A stretch of DNA of 64,000 nt from Selaginella tamariscina (Eukaryota > Streptophyta > Lycopodiopsida > Selaginellales > Selaginellaceae): NCBI GenBank assembly GCA_003024785.1, contig PUQB01000498.1, forward strand, positions 122,345-186,344, written 5' to 3'. The notes beneath the pieces were generated by a model that saw only the letters and a list, made by a program, of their open reading frames with translations, did no database searches and had not been told where the DNA came from. Positions 35,838 to 54,939 of the stretch are shown piece after piece (positions within the stretch are counted from its first letter, which is position 1; each line of letters opens with the position of its first letter). The position numbers and the translations under genes were made by a program.

Positions 35838-37411
35838 AGTCTCCTGTCCACTTGGGCATTAGAGTCAAACCTTAGGGGTCATTGGGGTTGTTCTGGGAAA
35901 CTTAGCGTTGCTCACACAGGGTGATGACGCTGAATGGCCACTTGGTAGCCATATGTTGCCACGTATTGGCCCTTTGGGTTAAAACTCTGACAACTGGTGC
36001 ATATGTAGTTGTTCCAACTATGACTTTTTAGATCCACATGACATGCAACCTGTGAGTAGTTTGAAAGGAGAGTTGTGTATGCTACCTTTTAGGGATGGGA
36101 GAGGCAATGGTAATACGATTGCCATGCCCTCTGTAACCACCATGTTTCCTACACAGTGTCTAGGTATGTGATGTATTTAATAAGATTGAGTGTTTTTCTA
36201 TTTATGTTTACTATCTTGTAAGTTGGTGAGGCAACAATAGTCATCCAAGAAGGTTGACACATGCAGGTGAACCATTTACTTTTGAAAAGGTTCTGTTTTA
36301 CAAAGCTGATACTTATAATACTTTTAACCCTCATTTCTCAACCCTTTTTTTAACAAGAAACGAATATTTATTCTTTACACCTTTGCTTTCAACCTTTATT
36401 TCAGACCCTTATCACCATTTTAGGTTTCCTGTGTAAAGATCATTGATTGAGGCACTAGAGATGGTTGAATTTCTTGGTTTCCACATTGGTTTATAAGAAA
36501 TATATGTTAGCTTATCTGATCCCTGAACTGGTCGGTGTTATGGAAGAATATGAAGTCATTTGCGAAAAGTGAATATTAGTGCTATAACACTTGGTAGTAG
36601 ATTTGACTTGAACTTGATTTCCATCGGGAATGAATTTATGTCAATGACACATCAAGTGGATGGGCTAATTTTAAGCTGGCAGGACCTTGTTATATACATG
36701 TGTACAACCATGCACCTTTATGATCGCCTCTGGCTAGATTGACATGTTTACAAAGAGCATAGTTTTACTAATAGTACTCTTGTATCAGAAAAGAGCTTGA
36801 TTTCAATAAAAGTCTCAGACCTAGTCTAGCATAACTATATACTAATAAGGTATAGGTATAGTAGCCCTTATGTAAAGGGGTAATGAGAAACACCGAGGGA
36901 TGCAGAAATATAAGGCTATAATATCGTAACACATGGAGATAGAAAATTAAAGAAACGTGAAGGCATTTGGTCAAGTATTTGAGATTAACTCAAAGTGCTT
37001 GTTATGTGCTAGACAACAAAAGTTATCAATAGTGTTTAATATTAAGAAATAAAGCAAGCCTTTTTTTCTTATTAACCAAGGGGTCGGCAAACACTAACTA
37101 GAGGCTTCCAATATAAATTTAAGTTAAATAAAGAAATAACTATTGTGTCGTATGTGTCAGGTGATATACTTTGCAGACGTGAAAAAAGTCTTTAGGCGAC
37201 TTCATGTCGTAGGTGGTTCCTGTGGCATCTGAGTTTATGACTTAGTGAATGACGGTTCTGAAGTACTTGGCTTGCGTAATACAAGAGGGTAATAAAAATT
37301 ATGTGAACTTTTTGTTGATTCCGCATAAAGTGATATGTTAGTTTTGGTTAGTTTTTCCTAACATTATCTAGTCTTGGAGTTGGACGTTGACATTTTCAAA
37401 GGCGGGGAGTG

Positions 37412-38081
37412 TGTCATAGTTTTTATTATAACTTGACTTTTTACTTTGGAGGTTGATTATTGTTACCTACTATACTATGTTAGATGTAGTGAAACAACCC
37501 CGCTTAGTGCACTTAGGTGTTTAGGGGTAGTTCGGCCAGTTGTCCTTAAATATTGCAAGAAACTTTAAACAAAGGTAACACTTACTTTCTAGAAAAACCC
37601 ACCCTTGATTTATTAGTTAAGGCATATGAGTTTGGCGTGTTAAGTAGGGTTATGGGGTTGACCTAACCCTAGGGTTGCCCTAACGCACACCCTAAACCCC
37701 CACCCCTTGGGTGGGTTAGGAGTTAAGCTAAGTTAAACACTCATCTCGTTAACTAAATAAGAGGCTAGCTTAATTCGTGCCAGCCCACTCACACATTCAT
37801 GTAAAGAGGGGGTGCTCTATTGCATAAATAAGAGTATGTAGTAGGAGAGCTCCTGGGTTCATGATTGAGTTCACTGGTCTTCTATTAGTGCAAACTTTAA
37901 CTTGTGTCATTAAAGTACAACCTTATATTGTGCCGCCTTAACTTCTAGATAACAGAGTTACCTTCCACCTTTGGGGTAGCTTACCCTTAACATTGGCAAA
38001 TTCATGCATAGGAGGTCTTATCAGAATGCACATTCCAAAGGTTAAAGGTTGAGGTTTGTCCTAACCTCCTCCTCCACGTCA
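37412..38081 (+). repeat. Right direct repeat (LTR-like)
   Basis: Starts TGTCATAG and is the diverged partner of 29119-29812. The two differ by many substitutions and small indels, so the host element is clearly older than the transposon nested in it. Confidence 0.75.
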
Positions 38082-41000
38082 AGCTAGATTTGTTATTCTT
38101 AACTTTGTAAATTTATTCCCAATTGATATATCTTTAACATAATGAGTTTATCTTTAATCTCATATTTAGACTTAATTATTTAATAACTCTTAATTCAATT
38201 GATTATTATCCTTAATTTGATGAATTTATTCATAATTTAAACCCTTAACTCAATTGTTATCCTTAACATAACTATTGGATAGGGTAGGACACCAATCATT
38301 AAATGGTGAATTTTTAAGATAATTATTGGATTGGGTAGGATATCAATGGTTGGATGGGGGAGTCCATGACACACAAACACACACAATATAAATTAGTGAC
38401 TTTATCCTTAACCTTATGTCTAGGCTTAATTATTTAAGGGTCCTTAACTTAATTATTATACTTAACCTAATTATTATATTTAACCTGGTGAGTTTATTTC
38501 TAAGTTGAATCTTTAATTAAGTTATTATCTTTAATATGATGAGTTTATCCTTAAGTTGGATCTTTAACTAAGTTATTATCTTTAATATAATGAGTTTATT
38601 CTTAGAAGTTAAACCTTATCCAATTTTTATTTGTAAGTGAGTTTTATCCCTAAATTGGATTCTTAACATATTGAGTTTGGACCCTTAACTTAATTATTAT
38701 ATTTAGCTTAATAAGTTTTTTTTAAGTTGGACTTTTAACCCAATTATTATTCTTAATCTTGTAATTTATTCATAAATTAAATGTTTAACACAATTGTAAT
38801 TTAAGATGAACTTTTTAACATAACCCTTAACTTTTATTCTTAAATAACCTTCACGTAATTGTTATTCTTAACTTGACTTTTAACCCACTTAATTTGATTC
38901 TTAATTTAATTATTATTTTTAATTTAGTGAATTTATTTTTATAACTCATATTAACCTCATGAATGTAGGATAATTATTAAATTAAATTTAAATTAACCAT
39001 TGAATGAAACTTAAGATAACATAATTAGATGCAATTAAGAGGCAATTGCTGAGGAGATTTAGGATGGCAATTAGACCGTTTGATGGATGTTCATAACAAC
39101 ATAAACTAAATAAACTGATTATATAAATTATTATATTATTTTGCTTTTTTAATTTCTAATAAATAAAATATTGAGGTAACTTATGTTTAATTGAGTGTCA
39201 GTTAATTTATTTAGTATCTCATACAAACAAATTGGATATAAAAAAATAAGGTGTATATATAGTTTTACGCTTTTAATGATTTTTTATTTTTTTTCAGTTA
39301 TGAGATATAAAATTAAAATATGATGACAAATAATTTTCATGAACACTTTTAGCTAATATTTTTATAATTAAATTTAAAACATGTATTTAGCATCTCTACA
39401 AAATTATATATGGAATGCTATATATGAGTATATATAAATATTCCATCATTTAACATAATGTCTTTAAAAATAAAGAAAATTACATTTATACCTCTGAAAT
39501 TTATCATCTTTACATATATATCTTAAAAGTTTATTAAAAGTTTTAAATTTACATGTATACCCTTGAAAAACTTTAATTCATATTTTAACTTTTAAAATAA
39601 TAATATTAATTAAACATATATATTTAATTCACAAATGAAATAATTGAAGTTTATTAAGTGTTAAATATCAAAAAAATACCATAATGAAAAATGAAAATTG
39701 TTTAAAAATAATTATATTATATTGTGATATATATGTTTAATAGGTTTAAATATAATAAAATATAAATTAATTATAAATTTTATTGATTTTTTAAAAATGT
39801 TTTTTTAATTTTAATTCTGAAATTTATGAAGTTTTAAATTGAAGTTTCAGGGATATATATATATATATAAAACTTCTGGGGGTATATATATGATAAATTT
39901 CAGAAGTATAAATGTAATTTTTCCTTAAACATATAGTATGTGTATAAGTATTCAAATGAAATAAAATTATGTTAAATTATTTATGTGAATTGTGCTTTAA
40001 ATTGCTAATAAGTAACATGAGAAACAAATAAATTCATAAACAAGATTATTTAGTTTCAGCCTTACCAAGTTTAACACTTCTCGTAAGAAGAAGCAACTAA
40101 ATGGTAAACACTTTATATGTAATCTTTATTTCTCAGTTACTTAAAATGTAAATATTAATATGTGTTATTCAAAAATATGCATGTGAGAGATGTATTTTTG
40201 TGTTTATATTTCTTAATTATTAATACATCATAAATTTATTTGCTATTCTTTTCTATCCTTTAAGGCCAACGTGCAAATACTCTTAGAATAAATAATTCAT
40301 GTTTAATTTTAAAATAATTATGATTAAAATAAATAGAAAATAAATAAATAATAATAATTTAATATTCACTCTAGAGACAGCACCCGAGATGAAACCTTTT
40401 AGAAACCTTGGATAAGGTAATTATATTAACATGATATTGCACTTAACTTTTACATGGTAATTTGGTTAACATCGAACCACCAGATTTTAGAAGACATCCT
40501 TCGTGTTAAATAAATTAAGTGGCAATTAATTAAATTTAAGAATTAAAAATTGCAAATGTGACACTTCAGCGATGTACACATGCATATGTGTTAAAAAGAT
40601 TAAAAGAACATTGTAAGAAATCAAATAGTAAAACACTATATAAGAAATTGCATTAAATATGCATATGTATTTATAAATGTACAAAAGTAAATAACAATTA
40701 TAAAAATATAACTTAAAATATTAATTTACATGTTAAATCTACGTATTATACTTGTGGAAAATACATATATACCAGAGTATTATACTAATATACCAGTATA
40801 TACCACAGTTTTAGTATAAAACTCATTAGTGTATATAACAATATTAAATATGTTTCCTATATTTATGAGTGTGTTAGTCCTTTAGAACATTGTATAATGT
40901 ACAATTGAATATATGTCTAGTAAATTCTTTTATAATGTACATACGTACACACATATATAATATTCGTGTGTTAACTATGTATTTCTAAGACCATTATAGA

Positions 41001-41690
41001 ATATATTATACCATAGATATGCAGTGACTTATTCATATAATAATGTATAATTGTTAGGTAAGCAATGCAACGAAATGTAATTACAGGTTACACATCCATG
41101 TATTTGACTTCAAAATTTATAAGAATAGAGTTTCATATTTAAGGTTTATTTAAATAAATATTCAACTTTACATATGACAAAACACATACGCGGCGTGCGT
41201 GTAGCTCGCAACAATAATAATTTTTTTAAATGAATTAAATATCGATCTTTTGACTTTATCTAAGTTGAAATAATTTTAAACACAGTGACTTGTAAAAGAT
41301 CATTTACGAGTACTGCTCCTCAGTCCGTTATAAATTAGAATATGTTAGTTCACTTATTTTAAAACCTGGTATTGACATGATCACCTTATAATAAGGTAAA
41401 CTATCTTAGTGTGTAATTTTCTAATACAAGTGTCAACACATGCTACTCTTATCTACGTTAACACGTAAGGAATATTTCAATATGGAAATGTTTTTTTTTA
41501 TAAAAATTCTGCTGTTATGTATGTCCCTCTGACAAGGACACACGCATGTACACACAGAAAAGTACGTATATGTATGTGTTTCTAGCACATACAACTATAT
41601 ATCGCTACATAGTTTTGTTAAAAAAAAGATTACGTTGGTTAAGGTAATCCGGAGATAAACCGGATAAGATGTGATGGCGTCCGTTTAGTT
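38082..41690. other. AT-rich intergenic DNA with degenerate short repeats
   Basis: No gene seen. From about 38100 to 38950 a degenerate unit of the type CTTAACTTAATTATTATTCTTAA / AATGAGTTTATC recurs many times. The remainder is AT-rich. The MITE-like inverted repeat at 39476-39922 is listed separately. Confidence 0.6.
39476..39922. repeat. MITE-like inverted-repeat element
   Basis: About 447 bp whose ends are inverted copies: AAAATTACATTTATACCTCT at the left (39476) and, as its reverse complement, TTCAGAAGTATAAATGTAAT at the right (ending 39922). The match continues inwards (TGAAATTTATCA) for about 31 bp with few mismatches. A second weaker inverted match (TATACCCTTGAA, ACTTCTGGGGGTATA) lies further in. 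There is no open frame. The target-site duplication is unclear. Confidence 0.65.
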
Positions 41691-41953
41691 TCATTGGACT
41701 TGAATGAAGAACACCTGCAATGTAAGTATGTATTCGCTTGTGTTTACAATATATACGTATGTTTTTGTATTTAACAGTATTAATATCTGTGAAGATTCAA
41801 GCCGGCATAATAAACAAAGGGCATATACATATGTATGTCGTGTGTGGGAGGCGTATCTTTCTTGGTTTGATGCTTCCGAGACAACCAAATAATTAAGAAC
41901 ACTTGAGCAATTTCTATGTAATAATACACCAAAACAACAAGAGCTACTCTGTA

Positions 41954-42825
41954 ATGGCGTTCAAGGTAGGTAGTATCAAGCAATCCGGGGTTTTCATACT
42001 TTCCCGTCTAATCCAACTGGTAGAGATACCAGTTTCACATCAGTTTCACATCGACATTACGTGGGTTTTACATCAGTTTCACATCGGAATAGTGCACCGG
42101 CTTCACATAGAGACTGAGCGTTGCAAGAGCAGCCATAGCTCCATTAGAGAGGAAGAACTATGTGGATGAGAGCGATTTTACTAAAGCTGGTGGTGAAGAG
42201 ATTCAAATAGTACAAATGCAGGCGTTGAAGCCCATGAATCAACCAAAGATTGCAGATAAGGTGAGTTATACAGATTTTTCTTTAACACAAAAATGTATTA
42301 TAACAATAAATGTATGCATATATGTGTATGTATGTCTATATATGTACACATAAATACATAGACATCGCATTGCATATACAGATTGTTTCACGCTTAGCCA
42401 TAACATTCATACTACCATATTAATGCTATTTAATATACTTCATGTATTTCTGATTATTGTTTGTGTTTGTATATACAATATATGCCATTATGTATGTCTA
42501 CACCTTATGGATATGCAACTTCAACAAAGAATATAACCACTTTAGAAATCTTTTTGTGCACACATGTATATACCCATGTACAGGTACTGCACAAACTAGA
42601 GAATGTATTATATGTTACAACTATAGTTATTAAGTTTGAAATGCAGTTGCAAGGTTTGATCGGGGATTATAAGGTCTATGATTTGGCTGTCATTGGATGT
42701 GGACCGGCAGGCCTTTCACTGGCATCTGAAGCTGCTAAACAAGGGCTTAGCGTTGTCTTAGTTGGCCCTGATATGCCATTTACCAATAATTATGGTGTTT
42801 GGCAAGACGAGTTTGAAGGTAGAGT

Positions 42826-42866
<41 letters not shown>

Positions 42867-44712
42867 TGATATACAGAGACTTAATATTAAATACATTGTT
42901 TTATGTTCAGCACTAGGACTAGAGAACTGCATAGAGCACACGTGGAGAGACACAGCTATGTACTTCACGGATGAGAATTCTATATTGCTTGGTCGTGCAT
43001 ATGGACGTGTAGGACGTGACCAACTACGAGAAGAATTACTTAGAAGGTGCTAAAATTTAAACTATCTGTATGTTTATTATGCGTGCATGTGTGTGTGTGC
43101 GCATATATAGTTTAGTGCTGCAGGTGTGACGAAGCAAATGTCACATACCATTGTTCAGAAGTTGAGAGTATTAGCAAAGTTGATCAACGTGGAAGCACGC
43201 TTGTATGTGCAAGTGGCAGGTTAATCAAGTGCCGGTATGATGAACAATTACATTAACGTGTGTGTGCGTGCGTGCGTGTGTACAGATTAAATTTAATATA
43301 TTCTGGTGCTTCACAGGCTGGCTACATTTGCATCAGGGGCTGCATCAGGTAAATTCCTTAAGTACGAGGCACTTGAGGAACGAGGCATGAGTGTACAAAC
43401 TGCATATGGTATTGAAGTCGAGGTTGGTATCGTGTGTGTGCGCACATACATGCGAGATATATATTATATATATATATTATATATATATATGCAGGTGGAG
43501 AGCCATCCTTACGATCCCGAAGTGATGGTTTTCATGGACTATAGGGATTATAAATCGAGTCAAAATACTGATAATGACGAAGTTCCTTCATTTTTGTATG
43601 TGATGCCTTTCTCCACAACACGAGTTTTCTTTGAGGTTGATCATATATTAATTTGTACGTGTATGTGTGTGTGTGTTGTCTAATATACTGTTCAAGAATA
43701 TGTCTACACATACACACTGTTGAGGCCATTGCTTTCAGGAAACATGCCTAGCTGCAAGACCTGCGATCTCATTCAATGAACTGAAGGAACGTTTACATAC
43801 TCGTCTTAAGAGACTTGGAGTCAAAATTGTTCACATGTATGAAGAGGTACGTGTGTATATATATAGAATTATGTATTATTATTATCTAGATAACATTTTT
43901 CAACAGGAATGGTCTTACATACCCGTTGGAGCTACACTTCCCGACACAACACAGCAGCACTTGGGATTTGGAGCAGCTGCAAGCATGGTTCATCCTGCAA
44001 CAGGTGAAACACTCACAACTCCAAGCTAGTAAATAAGAGAGAGAGAGAGAGTAATTGTGTGCACAGGTTATTCTGTGGTCCGTTCTCTGTCTGAAGCACC
44101 AACATATGCAAATGCTATAGCTTCTGCATTAAAACCACGGCCAGCCAAAGGTGCTGTTAACTTCCATCTCCTCCGTGACTCTCATTCTGCTGCCTTGGAA
44201 GGTATACATATTTGCATTAAGTATATGGAACGTACACAGCGCGCGGCGTGTGTGCACTTACTTTCTTTTGGAGAGAAGAGGAGGGGAGACATATGTTAAC
44301 TAAAATTTGGTACAATGTGCAGCATGGAATGTGTTATGGCCTAACGAACGCAAAAGACAACGGGCGGTTTCTTCTTTGGCCTGAGTTGTTGCTGCAACTA
44401 GATGTGAAGAGCATGCGGACCTTCTTCCAAACCTTCTTCAAGCTCCCTGAGTGGTAACCTCTAATCAATAATAACATTATAGATACACACGCGCACACAC
44501 ACACACACAGCAGACAAACTGAAACTTCACGTACTTGCAGGATGTGGAAAGGATTTCTTGCAGCGGATCTGTCGTCTGTAGATTTAATATGGTTTGCTTT
44601 TCTTACATTTGTGGTGGCTCCAAACTCTCTTCGTATGCAGCTAGTTAGGCACTTGGTTAAGGATCCAAGCGGTGCAAACCTCATCAAGTTCTACACACAG
44701 TTCTGGCCATGA
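41954..44712 (+). CDS. LCYE: Lycopene epsilon-cyclase
   Basis: Makes the epsilon ring of alpha-carotene and lutein in plastids by cyclising lycopene. Exons: 41954-41965, 42111-42260, 42647-42818, 42911-43046, 43124-43234, 43317-43422, 43495-43635, 43739-43846, 43907-44003, 44067-44201, 44323-44453 and 44541-44712. Seen: the family N-terminal KAGGEEIQIVQMQ block; FAD-binding VIGCGPAGLSLASEAAKQGL; FTNNYGVWQDEF (the epsilon type); IGRAYGRVGR-like and ELLRRC; TFASGAASGKFLKYE; MVFMDYRDY; FFEETCLA; EEWSYIPVGATLP; FGAAASMVHPATGYSVVRS; ERKRQRA; and C-terminal WMWKGFLAADLSS. The KAGG/QMQ block and FTNNYGVW favour epsilon- over beta-cyclase. A one-base excess at 44366-44367 shifts the last two exons. 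Exon 1 (MAFK) is tentative; a normal transit peptide is not visible. Confidence 0.88.
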
Positions 44713-44846
44713 TATTAGTTATATTTATCTCAATGGCCACTTATGTAACTTAATGAATGTATATAAACAATTGTAAGTCATAGCTTCCATAAAGAACGAC
44801 ATATGCAACAGTTGATGTAATGAATAGGAAAACACATCAGCCTCGT

Positions 44847-44860
44847 GGACGTCGACGTCC
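44847..44860. promoter_or_regulatory. Perfect palindrome with two GACGTC cores
   Basis: GGACGTCGACGTCC, 14 bp, identical on both strands. It contains two overlapping ACGT-core (GACGTC) words of the kind bound by plant bZIP factors. It lies 135 bp past the LCYE stop and 78 bp before the lectin kinase start codon, so it could be a promoter or leader element of the kinase gene. Function is inference. Confidence 0.35.
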
Positions 44861-44937
44861 GTATACTGTTTATTGTTAATGTCCACGGTTCTCAAGTGTC
44901 AAGGAGGAACAGAAGCTGCAAGAAGGTACTGTTATAG

Positions 44938-47362
44938 ATGGGGATTTTCAACATGCTTGCTCGTATCCTTATGATTATCTGCCTTTGTATTCCTGTGGGT
45001 GGACAAGTTGTGTCGGCCATCAGGAGGAAACGAACCATAGAGTTAAACACTACATGGACTGCTGCAGAAGGTAGCATTTTTGTTACAACCAGCAACGAGC
45101 TTTTAGGTGCCGGGTTTGCCTCAGTAGTTTGCCCCCGCAGGAGCAATTCCAGATGTCTTGTCTTTATGATTGCGTTCTTTGCAAAAGACGGCGGAATCAC
45201 TCCTGAGAGCATCATATGGACTGCAAATGCAGACGCACCTGTTGCACCGAACTCGAGACTTGAGCTCACTGCAGATGGTAACCTGGTACTCACTGATAGT
45301 GCTGATGGTCGTGTTGTGTGGTCGACAAACACTTCACATAAGGGAGTTTCACGCTTGAAACTTAAACAGTCTGGTAATCTAGTTCTATTATCTTCAAACG
45401 ACACAGAGATTTGGAGAAGCTTCGGCTACCCAACTGATACACTCTTGCCTGGACACCTCAGAAACAACATGAAACTGCAATCAGCTACATCTAGCTTTGA
45501 TTTCAGTAGAGGACCCTACTCCCTCGTGGTTGAGGACAGGGGTGTGTCATTATACGTGTACAACAAGGATACGTTGTCTTCGTCTCGATATGGTATCTGG
45601 TCCATCAAAAGAACGAGACCAACATTACCCACATGGCTCTTAGGGGAAACGGTGAGCTTAGACTCTTGTCTGGTAATCGGATACTCAGTCGGATACCTTC
45701 CCACAAGCGTAGCGACCAAGAGTTTCAGTTCATGCGCATTCATAGAAATGGCTCACTTAGACTCTTCTTCAAAGACATGGAGGCCTCCGTAGATGTTCTG
45801 AAACCTACCAGTAAGTTTAAGTTAGCTTCTATTTCAGGATCATGCAACGTTCCACTGCGGTGTGAGAGATATGCTATTTGCAGCAGCGACCTAACGTGTA
45901 CCTGTCCATCGTCGAAATATTTCACTGGTTGTAAGCCTGTCCAGCCTTTACAATGCAACTCAAGCGGGCAGCAGTTGCTCGAGCTAAGCAATGTGGACTA
46001 TTTTGCAACATACTTCGAACCAGGAGTGGTGGTGAGTTCCATCGAAGACTGCAAGCGGATGTGCCTTGGAAACTGTTCATGTGAGGCTGCGGTGTTTAAG
46101 AATCTGAATGGGGTGAATATATGCTACAGCTTTCGTGGCATTCTGAGCCTCATGAATGTCACTGGCACAAACACAACAGTTGTGACACTCCTGAAAGTAC
46201 TGGAAAGGCCTCGTTCCCACTCAAGACGCTTGCATTTGGCAGTCTGGGTTGCTGTCTCCTTGTCAGTTGTGACTGTGTTTTTGCTTCCTGTTGCAGTTCT
46301 TTCTGTGAAGAGATTACAGAAGATGAAACACGAATCCCACGAGCTTCTAGAGCTAATGCCCGGGGTACCACGGAGGTTCACGTACCAGGAACTCCGTACA
46401 GCAACCAAGAACTTCAGCAATGAGCTGGGACGGGAGGATTCGGTACTGTCCACCATGGAGTGCTCGAGGATGGTACTAAAGTTGCAGTGAAGCGTTTGGG
46501 GAGCACCAAAGGTGGTGACGACCAGTTCAGAGCAGAAGTGATCTCTATTGGCAGTCTCCACCACAGTAACCTTGTGAAGCTCATAGGCTTCTGTTGCGAT
46601 AACCGCAAGCATACCTTGCTTGTGTATGAGTACATGCCAAATGGATCCCTGGACAAGTGGATATTTGGAGGGAACGAGTTTCTGAATTGGAAAACACGGT
46701 CCAGGATCGTGTTGGATATTGCAAAGGGGCTGGCATATCTGCATGAAGGATGAACGTTCTGTGCTTCATCTAGATATCAAGCCCCAGAACATCCTTGTGG
46801 ATACAAGGTTCAAGGCAAAGATCTCTGACTTTGGTCTTGCTATGTTTGCTACCAAGAACAGTAAACACTCAGTCAATGGAAGTAGTCAAAGTGGATCAGT
46901 CAACGAGAGTCAACAAACTGGCATTGACTACCACATGATAAGAGGCACCCCTGGGTACATGGCACCGGAATGGCTGCATTGCAGAGTATCCGCCAAGGTA
47001 GATGTGTACAGCTTTGGAATAGTACTCCTGGAGACTATAAGTGGGAAACATGCAGGTGAGTTACTAGAAACATTGTATACAAGTGTAGGGGACAAGTTAG
47101 AGAGGGAACATTTAGTGCAGATCCTCGACGGTCGCTTGCAGGACACCAAATGTGCGATTGTAGAGGCGGAAAGGTTTGTGTTGGTCGGGCTGTGTTGCAT
47201 ACAGGAAGATCCCTCCGTCAGGCCTTCAATGGGAATGTGGTGAAAATGTTGGAGGGGAACATGCCTGTACCTGATGTGCTTCTTAACCTCAAGTATCAAA
47301 CCACAAATCTTCCCCGGGGTATTGCAAGTTTCCTTGCCAGTTTTCTTGCCGCAAATGTCTGA
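44938..47362 (+). CDS. G-type lectin S-receptor-like Ser/Thr kinase (four one-base frame breaks)
   Basis: Intronless gene for a plasma-membrane receptor kinase. Order seen: hydrophobic signal peptide (MLARILMIICLCIPVGG); bulb-type lectin domain (ESIIWTANADAPV, LELTADGNLVLTD, VVWSTNTS, LKLKQSGNLVLLSS, IWRSFGYPTDTLLPG); Cys-rich EGF-like part (CNVPLRCERYAICSS); PAN-like part (SIEDCKRMCLGNCSCEAAVF); transmembrane helix (LAVWVAVSLSVVTVFLLPVA); kinase (FTYQELRTATKNFSNELG, VAVKRL, LLVYEYMPNGSLDKW, LHLDIKPQNIL, ISDFGLA, RGTPGYMAPEW, DVYSFGIVLLE). Leu replaces Arg before the catalytic Asp, so it is a non-RD kinase. Frame breaks fall at about 45630, 46432 (in the Gly-rich loop), 46752 and 47234. Each is repaired by one base, so assembly error and pseudogene are both possible. 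It starts 226 bp after LCYE. Confidence 0.82.
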
Positions 47363-48049
47363 TGCAATGAGCATACTTTAATTAGTGTGTTTGTTTATTT
47401 TAAAACAAGTGTTTTGTGTTCTTGACCGTTTGATTAGATTCTACCACTCAATAGTCCACGTAAGATTTTCCGAGTTAAATCGCCAACGTGGAGGCCACAT
47501 CGGATACACGTCATCAGTCGATGCCCTACCCTGTTTCTGCTGGTGGAGCGGAGCTAGACAGCGACTCATTGCAGGAGATCTATGGAGCTGCTTCAAGCAT
47601 TTACATTGCCGGTTTTGTAGTCGTCTGCGCGATCTATCAGGTTCTTGTGATGCACTTGTAGCTTCTAGGTTTAGTGTTTCTCAGTTCTCTTGAAGATCGC
47701 CCTCCGAGTCGTCATGTTCTTGCTAGATTCATAGGCTCTGATGGATTAGATATATAAAAACTCCATTTTCGATCGATTTCTTGCTAGATTCGCCGTTCTT
47801 TGGTCGATTTCTAGTAGATTTGTTATCGGACTCCGGCAAATGCAAGCTCGACTCATCCCATGGCCGGTGGATTTTCGATGGCGCCGAGCTTCTAGGTTTA
47901 GTGTTTGTTCGGTGTTCTTCCGGGAGAGGACTAGTTGATGGAATCAAATGCACCTACAGAGCTTCTTTCGGAGAGGTGAGAGGCGGCATTCTCATGGCAT
48001 GAAGCAATCAGGTGAATCCGCCGGAAGCAGCAAAAGCGCCTCCGCTACC
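47363..48049 (+). other. Spacer and probable 5' leader of the ArfGAP gene
   Basis: No conserved protein. From about 47500 the composition becomes balanced, as in a 5' UTR. The words TTGCTAGATTC and CTTCTAGGTTTAGTGTTT each occur twice (47727/47782 and about 47663/47889), a small local duplication. An ATG at 48001 in frame with the ArfGAP start would add a Ser/Gly-rich extension, but the family start MHF at 48050 is preferred. Confidence 0.45.
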
Positions 48050-54400
<6,351 letters not shown>

Positions 54401-54908
54401 TACTTTTTGTCTTCTTTTTTATTATACTGCAAAGAAAACTTTACATTAGTGTATAAATATACATATCATCGTAATCAGTTCACATATATAAATATATACT
54501 TTTATATAATTGCCAGATACTAATAATTTAATTTTGTTTTTGTCTTTTTATTTTTCTTTTATATAATTAGTATTGAATTATAAATTAGTCTTATTTAAAG
54601 CTTACATGTGTAAATTATAAAATAGATTTTTAAAAGGGTTTTGAATAAAATATGTCATTTGTAATATTTTTATAACTTAAATATCGTTTTGTGTTATGAA
54701 AAAAAATTAATTTATAATTCAGTTTATTCAGCTTTAACAAAAAAATTATATAATTCATATACCAATTTGTTTATATTCTTCTTTAAAAATTAAATTAATG
54801 TCTTAATAAGTGTATAAGTAAATATTAAAAACATTATGAATCACCTATGTATATAATAAATTATTATAATTTGAGTTATAAAGTGTTAAACATACAAATA
54901 ACTTTATA

Positions 54909-54939
<31 letters not shown>

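Larger units (their letters stand above)
29119..38081 (+). mobile_element. Large non-coding LTR-type element (LARD-like) with a nested DNA transposon
   Basis: Two diverged direct repeats of about 0.68 kb (29119-29812 and 37412-38081) bound the region. The right copy starts TGTCATAG directly after a purine-rich AAAGGCGGGGAGTG tract, as expected of a 3' LTR. After removing the nested 5.1-kb transposon, about 2.4 kb of internal DNA remains (29813-30703 and 35846-37411) with no recognisable gag or pol. The internal DNA and LTRs are rich in CCCTAA/TTAGGG-like words. I could not fix a target-site duplication because an AGCTA string follows both repeats. A large retrotransposon derivative is the simplest reading. 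Confidence 0.6.

Noticed and set aside
44892..46769. Antisense open frames over the lectin kinase
   Set aside because: They mirror the conserved sense frame and contain no recognisable domain; the sense strand has the full receptor kinase order.
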